From Stenotrophomonas sp. SAU14A_NAIMI4_8 (GTDB lineage: Bacteria; Pseudomonadota; Gammaproteobacteria; Xanthomonadales; Xanthomonadaceae): DNA of 64,000 nt. Under the pieces are notes generated by a model that ran no database searches, was not told where the DNA came from, and worked only from the letters and a program-made list of their open reading frames with translations. The stretch is from the NCBI RefSeq assembly GCF_003086695.1, contig NZ_CP025999.1:1527670-1591669 (forward strand), given 5' to 3'. This document shows positions 53,717-63,624 of this stretch, in pieces (within the stretch, counting starts at the first letter, position 1; each line of letters opens with the position of its first letter). Made by a program: the position numbers and the translations under genes.

Positions 53717-54955
53717 TCACTGCGCCGTGTGGGACAAGTGAGGACGACGCCCCAGCACCCAGGCCAGGGCCACATGCACCGGCAGCAGCAGGACAATCCA
53801 CTGCACGTTGTACTGCGCGTGCAGGCTCAGCCAGTGCAGTACCAGTGCGGCCACCGACTGTACGGCGAGCAGCCACAGCACCACGCTGAACACGCGACCC
53901 GGCACGCGCCTGCGCAGCAGGGCGATGGCGCCGGGCAGCAGCAGCACCGCCAGCGGCGACAGCAGCAGCAGGTTGCGGTTGGCCCAGGCGGCGTAGTGGA
54001 TGCTGAAGCCCCACAGGAACACCAGCAGGCCGCCGGCAATCGTGCACAGCAGCCACAGCGGCAGGGCCAGGCCGGCCAGCAGGCGCGGGCGCTGGCGCAG
54101 GGCCACGATGCCCGCGGCGGCCAGCAGGCCACACAGCAGCCACGGCCACCAGCGCCGCGGCGATTCCTTCGGTTCGGCGGCAATGCGGTGCGGCAGCAGT
54201 TCCTGCTCGCTCTGCACCAGCGGGCGGCCATCACTATTGCGTACCTGGCGCAGGGCATCGGCCAGGCGCATCGGCACGAACGCTTCCTGCCAGCGCGACA
54301 GCGGCTGGTCGGCAAACGGACCCAGGCCGATGTCGAAGCCCAGCCACATCCACGGTGCCGGCGAGGCCAGGCGCACCGATTCACTGCGGTAAGTGTTGCC
54401 GCGCGAGCGCCCCGACAGCTGCGCATGCAGGCCGCCACCCAGGGCCTTGTCCAGGGTGTCGCGCACCATGGTGGCGCAGTTGGCGGTGTAGTAATCGTAG
54501 TGGTAGCGCGCGTTTTCCGGCTTGGCCCGCTCGGCCAGTCCATCGGCCAGGGCCCGCGCCTGGTCCGGGCGCAGGTCCAGCCACTGCACGCTGGCCCCGC
54601 GTCCGGTCTCGTCGTAGTAGGACAGGTCCTGCTGCAGCGGCAGCGCCACCAGGTAGTACATCATCTCGCCGCGCACGAAGCGGCTGATGAAATCCTGTTC
54701 GGACGGATCGAAATAGCCGAAGTTGTAGGACGTGGCCGCACCACTGACCGGGTCCAGCACCACGATGGCGTCGTGGCCGAAGCGTTCGAAGAACACCGTG
54801 CCCGGCTGCATGGTCACCACGCCGATACGCGGCGGCGGTGCGTCCGCAGCCACCGCGGAATCCGCGGCGGCCTGCGCGAAGGCCGACCTTGGCAATGCCA
54901 GGGCCAGCGTGCACAGCGCCAGCCATGCCAGCATCAACAGGCCGCGGCGCTTCAA
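53717..54955 (-). CDS. DUF4105-domain membrane protein
   Basis: A 412-aa protein with a Sec signal (residues 1-27, ending AFA) and a periplasmic DUF4105 domain. The domain includes FERFGHDAIVVLDP, FGYFDPSEQDFISRFVRGEM and YYTANCATMVRDTLD, where the Cys and upstream His resemble NlpC/P60-like peptidase catalytic residues. Four or five C-terminal TM helices follow. A role in envelope or lipoprotein turnover is possible but unproven. It overlaps corC (ATGA) and precedes corA by 6 bp. Confidence 0.82.
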   Translation of the reverse strand: MKRRGLLMLAWLALCTLALALPRSAFAQAAADSAVAADAPPPRIGVVTMQPGTVFFERFGHDAIVVLDPVSGAATSYNFGYFDPSEQDFISRFVRGEMMYYLVALPLQQDLSYYDETGRGASVQWLDLRPDQARALADGLAERAKPENARYHYDYYTANCATMVRDTLDKALGGGLHAQLSGRSRGNTYRSESVRLASPAPWMWLGFDIGLGPFADQPLSRWQEAFVPMRLADALRQVRNSDGRPLVQSEQELLPHRIAAEPKESPRRWWPWLLCGLLAAAGIVALRQRPRLLAGLALPLWLLCTIAGGLLVFLWGFSIHYAAWANRNLLLLSPLAVLLLPGAIALLRRRVPGRVFSVVLWLLAVQSVAALVLHWLSLHAQYNVQWIVLLLPVHVALAWVLGRRPHLSHTAQ

Positions 54956-55833
54956 GCGTCGTCCTGCGCGTCCGGCGGCAGCACGGTCACATGGAAAGCC
55001 TGCACCCGGCGCGCGTCGGCCCGCGCCACGCGGAACATGAAGCGGTCCAGCGCCAGTTCGTCGCCCACTTCCGGCAGGTGGCCCACGGCCTCGGTCACCA
55101 GGCCGCCGATGGTGTCGTAGTCCTCATCGGAGAACGTGGCACCAAAGCGCTCGTTGAAATCGCCGATCGGGGTCAGCGCGTCCACCACGTACTGGCCATC
55201 GGCCTGGATGGCGATCTGCGCCGAGGGGTCTTCGGCTTCATCGTGCTCGTCGTCGATCTCGCCGACGATCTGTTCCAGCACGTCTTCGATGGTGACCAGA
55301 CCGGCCACGCCACCGTATTCGTCCACCACCATCGCCATGTGGTTGCGCGACAGGCGGAATTCCTTCAACAGCACGTTGAGCTTCTTGGCCTCGGGAATCA
55401 GCACCGCCGGCCGCAGCAGCTCGCGCACGTTGGCCGGGCCGTTGTCGGCCACCACGCCGCGCAGCAGGTCCTTGGCCAGCAGGATGCCAAGGATGTCGTC
55501 CTTGTTCTCGCCGTGTACCGGGAAGCGCGAATGGCCGGATTCGACCACCTGCTTCATCAGTTCCAGGAAGGGCGCCTCGACCGGCAGCGAGACCATCTGC
55601 GAACGCGAGATCATCACGTCGCCCACGGTCAGCTCGGCCACCGAAATGGCGCCTTCCATCATCTTCAGGGTATCGGCGGCGATCAGCCCTTCGTCCTGTG
55701 CGGTGTGCAGCACGGCCACCAGCTCGTCGCGGGTGTGGGGTTCGCCGGAGAAGGCGGCCGTCAGGCGTTCCAGCCAGCCGCGCTTCTTTTCATTGGGCTC
55801 CTGCGGGGAGCTACTACTGTCGTCTTCAGACAT
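54952..55833 (-). CDS. corC: CorC/YbeX-type CBS-domain protein
   Basis: A 293-aa cytoplasmic protein with two CBS domains (VGDVMISRSQMVSLPVEAPF; HMAMVVDEYGGVAGLVTIED) and a C-terminal CorC/HlyC transporter-associated domain. It lacks the DUF21 membrane part, as in E. coli YbeX/CorC, linked to Mg2+/Co2+ export and ribosome maintenance. It lies in the miaB-phoH-ybeY-corC neighbourhood conserved in proteobacteria, here separated from ybeY by two small genes. Confidence 0.9.
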   Translation of the reverse strand: MSEDDSSSSPQEPNEKKRGWLERLTAAFSGEPHTRDELVAVLHTAQDEGLIAADTLKMMEGAISVAELTVGDVMISRSQMVSLPVEAPFLELMKQVVESGHSRFPVHGENKDDILGILLAKDLLRGVVADNGPANVRELLRPAVLIPEAKKLNVLLKEFRLSRNHMAMVVDEYGGVAGLVTIEDVLEQIVGEIDDEHDEAEDPSAQIAIQADGQYVVDALTPIGDFNERFGATFSDEDYDTIGGLVTEAVGHLPEVGDELALDRFMFRVARADARRVQAFHVTVLPPDAQDDA

Positions 55834-55897
55834 CTCTGGAAAAAGGGCACCCGGAAACCCGGGCGTTGGCCCCAGTCTAGCAGGATGTGGGGGCCTT

Positions 55898-56503
55898 TCA
55901 GTGACCGCTGGCCGCGTCGCCGGGGGCCTCGTCTTCGGCCGGCAGGTCCAGGCTGTAGGTGCAGCCGGCCAGGGTCCTACCGGGGTGGCTGGCCACCGTG
56001 GACACGCTCAGGATGATCGATTCGATCTGCGCCTCGCCGGTCTTCGGGTCGGTGACATCGCGGCTGACCACTTCGCGGCCGGCCATGAACTTGCCGCCCT
56101 GGTCGAAACCGGTTTCCAGCGCCAGGCGGGTGGCCAGCGGGTGCGGGTCGGCCTGGTCCAGCACGGCCATCACGCTGGCCCCGGCCACCGCGATATGGTC
56201 GGTCTGCTGCCCGAACACGGTGATCGGGTTGGCCAGGCGGAACTCGGTCATGAACTGGTTGGCCTGCGGCAGCGGCTGCAGGCCGTTGGCCACGGCCTTC
56301 AACGGGTCGGCCAGCAGCGGCGCCAGGGCGGCATGGTCGGCCACGCCCTGGCGGCATTCGATCAGTGCGGGCAGGTCCAGCGGTGCCGCCGAGGCGGTGG
56401 CGGCAACAGAGGCAAGCAGCAGGGGCAGGGCAGTACGCAGCAGCACAGGCAGAGGGTCCGCGATGGAGGATGCCCGGCCATGGTAGCGGCCGGACCCCGT
56501 CAT
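55898..56503 (-). CDS. Hypothetical exported protein
   Basis: A 201-aa protein with a signal peptide (PVLLRTALPLLLASVAATAS, cleavage near ASA|AP). The mature domain opens LDLPALIECRQGVADHAALA, with VFGQQTDHIAVAGASVMAVL, and ends in an acidic tail. Two cysteines (in IECRQG and AGCTYS) may form a disulfide. The start is uncertain: ATG 56503 gives an unusually long basic n-region. No family with known function recognised. Confidence 0.6.
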   Translation of the reverse strand: MTGSGRYHGRASSIADPLPVLLRTALPLLLASVAATASAAPLDLPALIECRQGVADHAALAPLLADPLKAVANGLQPLPQANQFMTEFRLANPITVFGQQTDHIAVAGASVMAVLDQADPHPLATRLALETGFDQGGKFMAGREVVSRDVTDPKTGEAQIESIILSVSTVASHPGRTLAGCTYSLDLPAEDEAPGDAASGH

Positions 56504-56514
56504 GTCCGCAGGGC

Positions 56515-57126
56515 TCAGCCCTGCGGCGCGCGGCCGAGCAGGGTCTGCGCACGCCGCAGCGTACGCCGCGCCAACGCGCGCAGTGCCATCAGGGGCAGGG
56601 TCAGCATGACCGCGACCATGGCCAGATGGACCAGTTGCATCGTCTGGCTCAGTGCGATCTGCAGTACACCCGGCTGCAGCAGCCAGGCCGGCACGTCCGC
56701 GGCGTCGATCCGCTTGACCGCGGTTACGTAGACCGCGGCAAGCACGAACAGCGCGCACAGCTGGGTACGCGTGGCGTGGAAGAACGACAGGCTGCTGCTG
56801 GCCCGCTCCAGGCGATGCTGCATTACCACGCGCCAGCACACCGGCGCGGAGAACGCGCCGATCAGGACCAGCACCATCGTCGTGGCCCACAACGTGGGCG
56901 TACTGCTGGCCGATCCTGGACCGCCCAGCAGATGCGGCCCCACATTGCCCAGCACCACAGCGGCCAGCAGGCTGGCCGGGCAGACCAGGGCCAGCGTACG
57001 CAGCAACCAGTGCTGTCCATCCGGGTGGCGGGCACTGACCCGGCGCAGCACGTTGGCGGCCACGACCAGCAGCAGGGCAAAGATCGCACTTCCGGCCAGG
57101 AACGGCCCCATGTCGCCCATCATCAT
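56515..57126 (-). CDS. Hypothetical polytopic membrane protein
   Basis: A 203-aa protein with about five hydrophobic helices (FLAGSAIFALLLVVAANVL, ALVCPASLLAAVVLGNVG, TLWATTMVLVLIGAFSAPVC, TQLCALFVLAAVYVTA, TMQLVHLAMVAVMLTLPLMA). Start ATG 57126 has GGAG 6 nt upstream. It lies between ybeY and the small exported protein on the same strand. Function unknown. Confidence 0.65.
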   Translation of the reverse strand: MMMGDMGPFLAGSAIFALLLVVAANVLRRVSARHPDGQHWLLRTLALVCPASLLAAVVLGNVGPHLLGGPGSASSTPTLWATTMVLVLIGAFSAPVCWRVVMQHRLERASSSLSFFHATRTQLCALFVLAAVYVTAVKRIDAADVPAWLLQPGVLQIALSQTMQLVHLAMVAVMLTLPLMALRALARRTLRRAQTLLGRAPQG

Positions 57127-57173
57127 CCTTGTCTCCGGGGTGGTTGCCGCTGCAGGGTAGCGCGATCGGCGGC

Positions 57174-57659
57174 TCAGCGCTCGCCGGCGTAGGGATCCTC
57201 GATGCCCAGCTCGGCCAGAATCTCGCGCTCCAGCTGTTCCATCGCCTCGGCTTCCTTGTCGTCTTCGTGGTCCCAGCCCAGCAGGTGCAGCACGCCGTGC
57301 ACGGTCAGGTGCGCGTAGTGCGCGTTCAGCGCCTTGCCCTGTTCGTCGGCCTCGCGCGCCACCACCGGTGCGCAGATCACCAGGTCACCCAGCAGCGGGA
57401 ACTTCACCCCCTTGGGCAGGCCTTCGGGCAGCTCGGCGGGGAAGCTGAGCACGTTGGTGGCGTAGTCCTTGCCACGGTAATGGCGGTTCAGCGACTGCCC
57501 TTCCTTGGCGTCGACCACGCGGATGGCCAGGTCGGCTTCGCGGATGCGGCCCTTCAATGCCGCCGCCACCCATTTGCGGAAACTGACGGCGGCCGGCAGG
57601 CCGGTGCGGGGCAGCGCATAGCTGATGGCGACATCCAGTCGCACGGGACCTTTGGTCAT
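57174..57659 (-). CDS. ybeY: Endoribonuclease YbeY (rRNA maturation factor)
   Basis: A 161-aa zinc-dependent single-strand endoribonuclease acting in 16S rRNA 3'-end maturation and ribosome quality control. The metal motif H-x3-H-x5-H is [15 protein letters not shown]; the substrate-groove arginine is in [22 protein letters not shown] overlap with phoH shows coupled translation. Confidence 0.95.
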   Translation of the reverse strand: MTKGPVRLDVAISYALPRTGLPAAVSFRKWVAAALKGRIREADLAIRVVDAKEGQSLNRHYRGKDYATNVLSFPAELPEGLPKGVKFPLLGDLVICAPVVAREADEQGKALNAHYAHLTVHGVLHLLGWDHEDDKEAEAMEQLEREILAELGIEDPYAGER

Positions 57660-58642
57660 GGGGTGGCTCCGGGTTGAATCTGGTGCAGGTCGCGGCGGTC
57701 GTAGGCACTGACGATGCGGGCCACCAGCGGGTGGCGCACCACGTCGCGCGCTTCGAAGAAGGTGAAGCTGACGCCGTCAACGTCACGCAGCACGTCGATG
57801 GCATCGCGCAGGCCCGACTTCACGTGCTTGGGCAGGTCGGTCTGGGTCAGGTCGCCGGTCACCACCGCAGTGGAGCCAAAGCCCAGGCGGGTCAGGAACA
57901 TCTTCATCTGTTCGATGGTGGTGTTCTGCGCCTCGTCCAGGATCACGAACGCATCGTTCAGCGTGCGCCCGCGCATGTAAGCCAGCGGCGCGATCTCGAT
58001 CACGTTCTTTTCCAGCAGCTTGACCACTTTTTCCACGCCCAGCATTTCGTACAGGGCGTCGTACAGCGGGCGCAGGTAGGGATCGACCTTCTGTGACAGG
58101 TCACCGGGCAGGAAGCCAAGCTTCTCGCCGGCTTCCACCGCCGGGCGCACCAGGATCAGCCGCTGCACGCGCGATTCGTTCAGCGCTTCCACCGCACTGG
58201 CCACGGCCAGGAAGGTCTTGCCGGTGCCGGCCGGGCCGATGCCGAAGTTGATGTCGTGGGTGGTGATCTGGTGCAGGTAGCGGGCCTGGTTGGCGCCGCG
58301 GCCACGCACGGTGCCACGCTTGACCTTGATCGCCACCTCCTGCGCTTCGTACGCGCGCTCGGCGATCTGGTCCAGGTTGGCCTTGGCCAGGCGCAGATGG
58401 ATGGCGTGGTTGTCGAAGGTGGTCTCGGCCGTCTCGGCGTACAGCGCTTCAATCAGCTTCTGCGCTTCGGCGGTGGCTTCGTCGCGGCCGCTGATGCGGA
58501 ACACGAAGCCGCGGTTGGCGATCTCCACGCCGAGCTTCAGCTCGATCTGGCGCAGGTGCCCATCGAAGGGGCCGGACAGGTTGGCCAGTCGCTCGGTGTC
58601 TTCCGGCGACAGGGTGAAATCTCGATGCTCGATGCTTTTCAT
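57656..58642 (-). CDS. ybeZ: PhoH-like ATPase (YbeZ)
   Basis: A 328-aa PhoH-family P-loop NTPase that partners YbeY. An N-terminal KH-like region ([18 protein letters not shown]) is followed by Walker [12 protein letters not shown] (about 140-150), the [17 protein letters not shown] stretch and Walker [14 protein letters not shown] chose ATG 58642 (MKSIEHRDF); ten further in-frame codons upstream are not conserved. It is the second gene of miaB-ybeZ-ybeY. Confidence 0.94.
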   Translation of the reverse strand: MKSIEHRDFTLSPEDTERLANLSGPFDGHLRQIELKLGVEIANRGFVFRISGRDEATAEAQKLIEALYAETAETTFDNHAIHLRLAKANLDQIAERAYEAQEVAIKVKRGTVRGRGANQARYLHQITTHDINFGIGPAGTGKTFLAVASAVEALNESRVQRLILVRPAVEAGEKLGFLPGDLSQKVDPYLRPLYDALYEMLGVEKVVKLLEKNVIEIAPLAYMRGRTLNDAFVILDEAQNTTIEQMKMFLTRLGFGSTAVVTGDLTQTDLPKHVKSGLRDAIDVLRDVDGVSFTFFEARDVVRHPLVARIVSAYDRRDLHQIQPGATP

Positions 58643-58837
58643 TGCAGAGGGTGGGGCGGGTTCGCCGTCCACCGCGGTGGGTCAGGGAAGACAAGGGTAG
58701 CGCGCGGACGGGCGGGGCGACAGTTCTCCACACCGGGTGTGGATCGGCGCCCAAGAAAGCTGTGGACAAGTGGGGGCGGTGCCCACCCCGCAACGCTTGT
58801 GAAGCGCTGGTGAAAAATGTGCCAGGCAACGACGGGG

Positions 58838-58906
58838 TCAGATCCCCGAAGGGGCTCTGACCCCATCGATGGGGCCCCGGTGGGTGCCGACCGTTGGTCG
58901 GCACAC
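58838..58906. repeat. GGGTC palindrome followed by a SMAG repeat
   Basis: GGGGTCAGATCCCCGAAGGG with GCTCTGACCCC (58838-58868), then GTGGGTGCCGACCGTTGGTC ending GGCAC (about 58880-58906). They separate miaB from ybeZ. Confidence 0.83.
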
Positions 58907-58911
58907 CTCCC

Positions 58912-60330
58912 TTACTCCGCCACCACCCGCGCGCGCAGCGAATTGGTCAGCGCTTCGGTAATCACCACGTCCACGAACTGGCCGATCAGGCGCGCCGGCG
59001 CCGGGAAGTTCACCGAGCGCATGTTCTCGGTCTTGCCGGTCAACTCGTTCGGGTTCTTGCGCGACGGACCGTCCACCAGCACGGTCTGCACCGTGCCGAC
59101 CATCTTTTCGGAGATGCTGGCCGCGTGCGCATTGATGCGTTCCTGCAGGCGCGACAGGCGCGCGTGCTTCTCCGCATCGCTGATCGTGTCCTCCAGGTCG
59201 GCCGCCGGCGTGCCCGGGCGGCGCGAATAGATGAAGGAGAAGCTGTGGTCGAAGCCGATGTCTTCGATCAGCTTCATGGTCTTCTCGAAATCGGCATCGG
59301 TCTCGCCGGGGAAACCGACGATGAAGTCCGAGCTGATCGAGATGTCCGGGCGCACCGCGCGCAGCTTGCGGATCTTCGACTTGAATTCCAGCGCGGTATA
59401 GCCGCGCTTCATCGCCGACAACACGCGGTCGCTGCCGGCCTGCACCGGCAGGTGCAGGAAGTTGGCCAGCTGCGGCACGTCGCGGAACGCATCGACCAGC
59501 GAATCGCTGAACTCCAGCGGGTGCGAGGTGGTGAAGCGGATGCGGCCAACGCCATCGATCTCGGCGATGGTGCGGATCAGCAGGCCCAGGTCGGCGAACT
59601 CACCATCGCCATACGGGCCACGGTAGGCGTTGACGTTCTGGCCGAGCAGGTTGATCTCGCGCACGCCCTGCGCGGCCAGTTGGGCCACTTCCACTACCAC
59701 GTCCTCGAACGGGCGGCTGACCTCGGTGCCGCGGGTGTAGGGCACCACGCAGAACGAGCAGTACTTGGAACAGCCTTCCATGATCGATACGAACGCAGAC
59801 GCACCTTCGGCGCGCGGTTCGGGCATGCGGTCGAACTTCTCGATCTCGGGGAAGCTGATGTCCACCTGCGGGCGCTGCTGTTCGCGGCGGGCGCGGATCA
59901 GTTCGGGCAGGCGGTGCAGGGTCTGCGGGCCGAACACCAGATCGACGAACGGCGCGCGCTTGATGATCGCTTCGCCTTCCTGCGATGCCACGCAGCCTCC
60001 CACGCCGATGATGACCTCGCGGCCCTTGTTCTTCAGGCCCTTCCATACGCCCAGCTGGCTGAACACCTTCTCCTGCGCCTTTTCGCGGATGGAGCAGGTG
60101 TTGACCAGGATGACGTCGGCGTCTTCCGGGCGGTCGGTCAATTCCAGGCCATCGCTGGCGGCAAGCACGTCGGCCATCTTGGCCGAGTCGTACTCATTCA
60201 TCTGGCAACCGTGGGTCTTGATGTAGAGCTTGCCTTTCACCTGGTCGGGCTTGCGCGGACCAGTGGGCAGGGCAACGAGCGGGGTACCGCCCGGGGCGGC
60301 GGGCGGAAAGACGTCTGGCGTCCCGGTCAT
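58912..60330 (-). CDS. miaB: tRNA-2-methylthio-N6-dimethylallyladenosine synthase MiaB
   Basis: A 472-aa radical-SAM methylthiotransferase that adds the 2-methylthio group to i6A37 in tRNA. The auxiliary-cluster cysteines are in [23 protein letters not shown] and [11 protein letters not shown]. The radical-SAM cluster is CSKYCSFC in [18 protein letters not shown], and a C-terminal TRAM domain follows. A 30-residue Pro/Gly-rich N-terminal extension precedes the domain. Confidence 0.96.
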   Translation of the reverse strand: MTGTPDVFPPAAPGGTPLVALPTGPRKPDQVKGKLYIKTHGCQMNEYDSAKMADVLAASDGLELTDRPEDADVILVNTCSIREKAQEKVFSQLGVWKGLKNKGREVIIGVGGCVASQEGEAIIKRAPFVDLVFGPQTLHRLPELIRARREQQRPQVDISFPEIEKFDRMPEPRAEGASAFVSIMEGCSKYCSFCVVPYTRGTEVSRPFEDVVVEVAQLAAQGVREINLLGQNVNAYRGPYGDGEFADLGLLIRTIAEIDGVGRIRFTTSHPLEFSDSLVDAFRDVPQLANFLHLPVQAGSDRVLSAMKRGYTALEFKSKIRKLRAVRPDISISSDFIVGFPGETDADFEKTMKLIEDIGFDHSFSFIYSRRPGTPAADLEDTISDAEKHARLSRLQERINAHAASISEKMVGTVQTVLVDGPSRKNPNELTGKTENMRSVNFPAPARLIGQFVDVVITEALTNSLRARVVAE

Positions 60331-60384
60331 GGCGCTTAATCCATTCGGGTGGCGGGAAAGGCGGCAATTCTACCCGCATCCCGC

Positions 60385-60925
60385 ACCGCCCGCCGGTAGC
60401 GCCGGGCCATGCCTGGCGGAATTCATCCACGCATGGCGTGGATCTACCGCCCCCCGGTGCGCCGGCCGGCGCAATGCCGGGTGCGCCGCGACCTACGTTC
60501 CGCACCTCCCGCCGGTAGCACCGGGCCATGCCCGGCGGAATTCATCCACGCATGGCGTGGATCTACCGCCCCCCGGTGCGCCGGCCGGCGGAATGCCGGG
60601 TGCGCCGCGACCTGCGTTCCGCACCGCCCGCCGGTAGCGCCGGGCCATGCCCGGCGGAACTCATCCACGCATGGCGTGGATCTACCGCCCCCGGGTGCGC
60701 CGGCCGGCGCAATGCCGGGTGCGCCGCGACCTGCGTTCCGCACCGCCCGCCGGTAGCGCCGGGCCATGCCCCGCGGAATTCATCCACGCATGGCGTGGAT
60801 CTACCGCCCCCCGGTGCGCCGGCCGGCGGAATGCCGGGTGTGCCGCGACCTACGTTCCGCGCCGCCCGCCGGTAGCGCCGGGCCATGCCCGGCGGAATTC
60901 ATCCACGCATGGCGTGGATCTAACG
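60385..60925. repeat. Five-copy 119-bp tandem array of paired SMAG repeats
   Basis: Units repeat every 119 bp (ATCCACGCATGG cores at about 60424, 60543, 60662, 60781, 60900). Each holds a GTAGCGCCGGGCCATGCC-type SMAG and an inverted ATCCACGC...GTGGATCTAC copy, plus a GC-rich spacer (GTGCGCCGGCCGGCG). The array fills the gap upstream of miaB and downstream of the GST gene. Open frames in it are repeat artefacts. Confidence 0.93.
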
Positions 60926-60932
60926 GCACCCG

Positions 60933-61553
60933 TCAGGCCGCCACCAGCTCCGCGTCGATCTGCCGCGAGCGATCAAACGCGGTCAGTTCCGCCATGCGCG
61001 CGATGAACGCGGCCGTGGCCGGCGCCGGTTTCACCAGGCCGAACGCGGTGGTCCACTGCAGGGCGTTGCCCCACAGCACATCGGCGGCGCTCATGGTGTC
61101 ACCCAGCAGGTACGGCCCCTGCGCCAGCTGGGCCTCGATCACCTGCAGCACGGTGTCGGCGTCGTTGTAGGGCGAGAACGCATGCGGCGGCGGGTCGCGG
61201 TGCATCGCACGGTCGATCATCGCCGGTTCGAAGCAGGCCCCGTAGAAGGCCATCCAGCGCAGGTAGGGGCCACGCAGGGCATCGCCTATCGGCGGCGCCA
61301 GGCCGGCCTCGGGGTACAGGTCGGCCAGGTACAGATAGATGGCCACCTGTTCGGTCACCAGCGCACCGTCATGGACGATGGCCGGCACCTTGCCCATCGG
61401 GTTGATGGCCAGGTAGGCCGGGGCCAGGTTGGCGCCGGCCTTCAGGTCCAGCACGTGCAGGCGATAGTCCGCCCCCAGCGCTTCCAGCAGGGCCACCGCA
61501 CCGCTCGAGCGCGACCGGGCGGCGTGGTAGAGGGTGATCAGGCGTGAGGACAT
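60933..61553 (-). CDS. Glutathione S-transferase family protein
   Basis: A 206-aa cytoplasmic GST. The thioredoxin-like N-terminal domain has ITLYHAARSRSSGAVALLEA (candidate catalytic serine/tyrosine) and the glutathione-binding NPMGKVPAIVHDGALVTEQ. The helical C-terminal domain contains LGDTMSAADVLWGNALQW. ATG 61553 was chosen over a longer start. It is divergent from a WYL-type regulator that may control it. Confidence 0.88.
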   Translation of the reverse strand: MSSRLITLYHAARSRSSGAVALLEALGADYRLHVLDLKAGANLAPAYLAINPMGKVPAIVHDGALVTEQVAIYLYLADLYPEAGLAPPIGDALRGPYLRWMAFYGACFEPAMIDRAMHRDPPPHAFSPYNDADTVLQVIEAQLAQGPYLLGDTMSAADVLWGNALQWTTAFGLVKPAPATAAFIARMAELTAFDRSRQIDAELVAA

Positions 61554-61636
61554 GGTGGTGCTCCTTGCAGTGAGATGGGTGAACCGTGGGGCCATGCTGG
61601 GGCACAATCGCGGACGACTTCTGTCCTTGATCCTTC

Positions 61637-62605
61637 ATGCGCCATACCGCCCACCGACTGCTGCGCCTGATCGCCCTGCTGCAGGCCCGCCGCCACTGGT
61701 CGGGTGCCGAGCTGGCCGAGCGCATGGGCGTGGACCGGCGCAGCATCCGCCGCGACATCGAGCGGCTGCGCGAGCTGGGCTACCCGGTGCAGGCCTCGGC
61801 CGGGGTCGGTGGCGGCTATCGGCTGGGGTCAGGCGCCCCGGTGCTGCCCATGCTGCTGGATGAAGAGGAAGCGACCACCCTGGCCATTGCCCTGCGTGCG
61901 GCCTCGGCCACGGTGTCCGGTATTGACGACACCGCGCGCGGCCTGCTGTCCAAGCTCGACCCGCTGGTGCCGACCCGGCGCCGCCAGCAGGCCGGTGAAG
62001 TACACGCCGCCACGGCCACGCTGAACGAGCTGCCGGCCACCGACGCGCGCCTGCTGGGGCGGCTGGCCCAGCACTGCCGGCAGGCCTCGCGGCTGGCCTT
62101 CGAGTACCGCAGCGCACAGGACGTGGTCACCCAGCGCCAGGTCGAGGCCCAGCACCTGGTGAACTACGGCCGGCGCTGGTACCTGCTGGCCTGGGACCTG
62201 GGGCGGCAGGACTGGCGCACCCTGCGCGTGGACCGGATGGGGGCGGTGCAGGCGCTGGCCGAACCCGGCCTGCATCGGCGCACGCCAGCGCCGCCGGACG
62301 TGATGGTGCGCCAGGCCGTCAGCCAAGCGCCGTTTGCCCTGCAGGCCACCCTGCGCCTGGCCGGCAGCCAGGCCGAGCTGGAAAGTCGCATTCCGCCCTG
62401 GTGTGGGGTGCTGGAGGCCGATGGGCCGCAGCATTGCCTGCTGCGCATGGGCGCCGAGAGCCTGGGCATGATGCTGGCGCAGATCCTCAGCCTTGACCGC
62501 CTGCCGCTGGCGCTGTGGACCACCCCGGAAACGCTGCGGCAGGAGCTGGCCGAGCGGCTGGGCGGCTTGAGCCAGCTGCTGGCTGTGCCGGCGGTCACGG
62601 ACTGA
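61637..62605 (+). CDS. WYL-domain transcriptional regulator (YafY type)
   Basis: A 322-aa DNA-binding regulator: N-terminal HTH (SGAELAERMGVDRRSIRRDI, about 23-45), linker with YPVQASAGVGGGYRL, then a WYL domain with the diagnostic NYGRRWYLLAWDLGRQDW. WYL domains sense small molecules or nucleic acids. Divergent orientation, 83 bp from the GST gene, suggests it regulates that gene and itself. Confidence 0.88.
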   Translation: MRHTAHRLLRLIALLQARRHWSGAELAERMGVDRRSIRRDIERLRELGYPVQASAGVGGGYRLGSGAPVLPMLLDEEEATTLAIALRAASATVSGIDDTARGLLSKLDPLVPTRRRQQAGEVHAATATLNELPATDARLLGRLAQHCRQASRLAFEYRSAQDVVTQRQVEAQHLVNYGRRWYLLAWDLGRQDWRTLRVDRMGAVQALAEPGLHRRTPAPPDVMVRQAVSQAPFALQATLRLAGSQAELESRIPPWCGVLEADGPQHCLLRMGAESLGMMLAQILSLDRLPLALWTTPETLRQELAERLGGLSQLLAVPAVTD

Positions 62606-62651
62606 GCCGCGGCGCTTGGCAAGGCCCGGCGAAGCTGGGACACTCGCGCCC

Positions 62652-63563
62652 ATGAAGGGGAGACTGGGGAAAACGGCGATCATCATCGCTGCGCTGACCG
62701 CTGCGCCGGCCAGCGCCGGCACCCTGTACAAGTGCGAAGGCGCTGACGGGGTCACCAGCTATGTCAGCAAGCGGGTGGCCGGTGCGCGCTGCACCACCAT
62801 CAGCTACACCCGCCAGCCCAATCGTCCAACACGCCCGGTCACGCCAGCGCCTACGCCCACGCCTGCCGCCGCACCGGCGGCGGTGGCCAGCGCCGAGCGC
62901 AATCCGGTCGCCGTGGCCGCCAGCGCGGCCAGCCCCGCAGTCGCCCCCAGCACGGCACCTGCGGCCACACCGCGCGCGGGCCGCACGGTCAGTGGCCAGG
63001 TCTATTCGTACATGAAGGACGGGGTTCGCCACTACACCAGTGCGCGGCCAGCGCAGGTGGCCAACCTGGGGCCGGTGCGGACCATCCGCTACAGCTTCAT
63101 CGAACGCTGCTACGCCTGCGGGGTCAATCCGCGCGTCGATTTCGGCAGCGTGCGGCTCAACACGACCTCGTTCCAGACCGAGATCGCCTCGGCCGCGCGC
63201 GAGTTCGGTGTGGAAGAAGCCGTGGTGCGCGCGATCATCCATGCCGAATCGGCCTACAACCCTACCGCGCTCAGCCGCGCCGGGGCACAGGGGCTGATGC
63301 AGCTGATGCCGCCCACCGCGGCACGCTTCGGTGTCGCCGATTCCTACGATGCCAGCCAGAACATCCGCGGTGGCGTGCAGTACCTGGCGTGGCTGCTGAA
63401 GCGCTTCAATGGCGACCTGACCCTGGCCGCCGCCGGCTACAACGCCGGCGAGGGTGCGGTCGACCGCCATGGCGGCGTCCCCCCGTACAGTGAAACCCAG
63501 TACTACGTGCGCCGGGTCGGCCAGCTGGCCGAGCGCTACCGCACCGCATTGACAAAGCAGTAG
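62652..63563 (+). CDS. DUF4124-lytic transglycosylase fusion
   Basis: A 303-aa exported protein: signal peptide (IIIAALTAAPASA), an N-terminal DUF4124 module (GTLYKCEGADGVTSYVSKRV with a second Cys in GARCTT), a Pro/Ala-rich linker (about 58-125), then a Slt-type lytic transglycosylase domain. The catalytic Glu is in IIHAESAYNPTALSRAGAQG, with LMQLMPPTAARFGV and AAAGYNAGEGAV also present. It would cleave peptidoglycan glycosidic bonds. ATG 62652 begins the signal peptide. Confidence 0.88.
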   Translation: MKGRLGKTAIIIAALTAAPASAGTLYKCEGADGVTSYVSKRVAGARCTTISYTRQPNRPTRPVTPAPTPTPAAAPAAVASAERNPVAVAASAASPAVAPSTAPAATPRAGRTVSGQVYSYMKDGVRHYTSARPAQVANLGPVRTIRYSFIERCYACGVNPRVDFGSVRLNTTSFQTEIASAAREFGVEEAVVRAIIHAESAYNPTALSRAGAQGLMQLMPPTAARFGVADSYDASQNIRGGVQYLAWLLKRFNGDLTLAAAGYNAGEGAVDRHGGVPPYSETQYYVRRVGQLAERYRTALTKQ

Positions 63564-63624
63564 GTGCCGACCGTTGGTCGGCACGCCTTTGGCAGGCGCC
63601 GACTGGTAGGTGCCGACTGTTAGT
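63564..63624. repeat. SMAG repeats, second copy interrupted
   Basis: An intact GTAGGTGCCGACCGTTGGTC copy at about 63563-63587, then a second copy GTAGGTGCCGACTGTTAG at 63606-63623 that stops abruptly at the IS481-like element. Confidence 0.75.

Noticed and set aside
60409..61006. Overlapping open frames of 107-119 codons on both strands upstream of miaB
   Set aside because: They shift by exactly 119 nt with the tandem SMAG array and are translations of the repeats.
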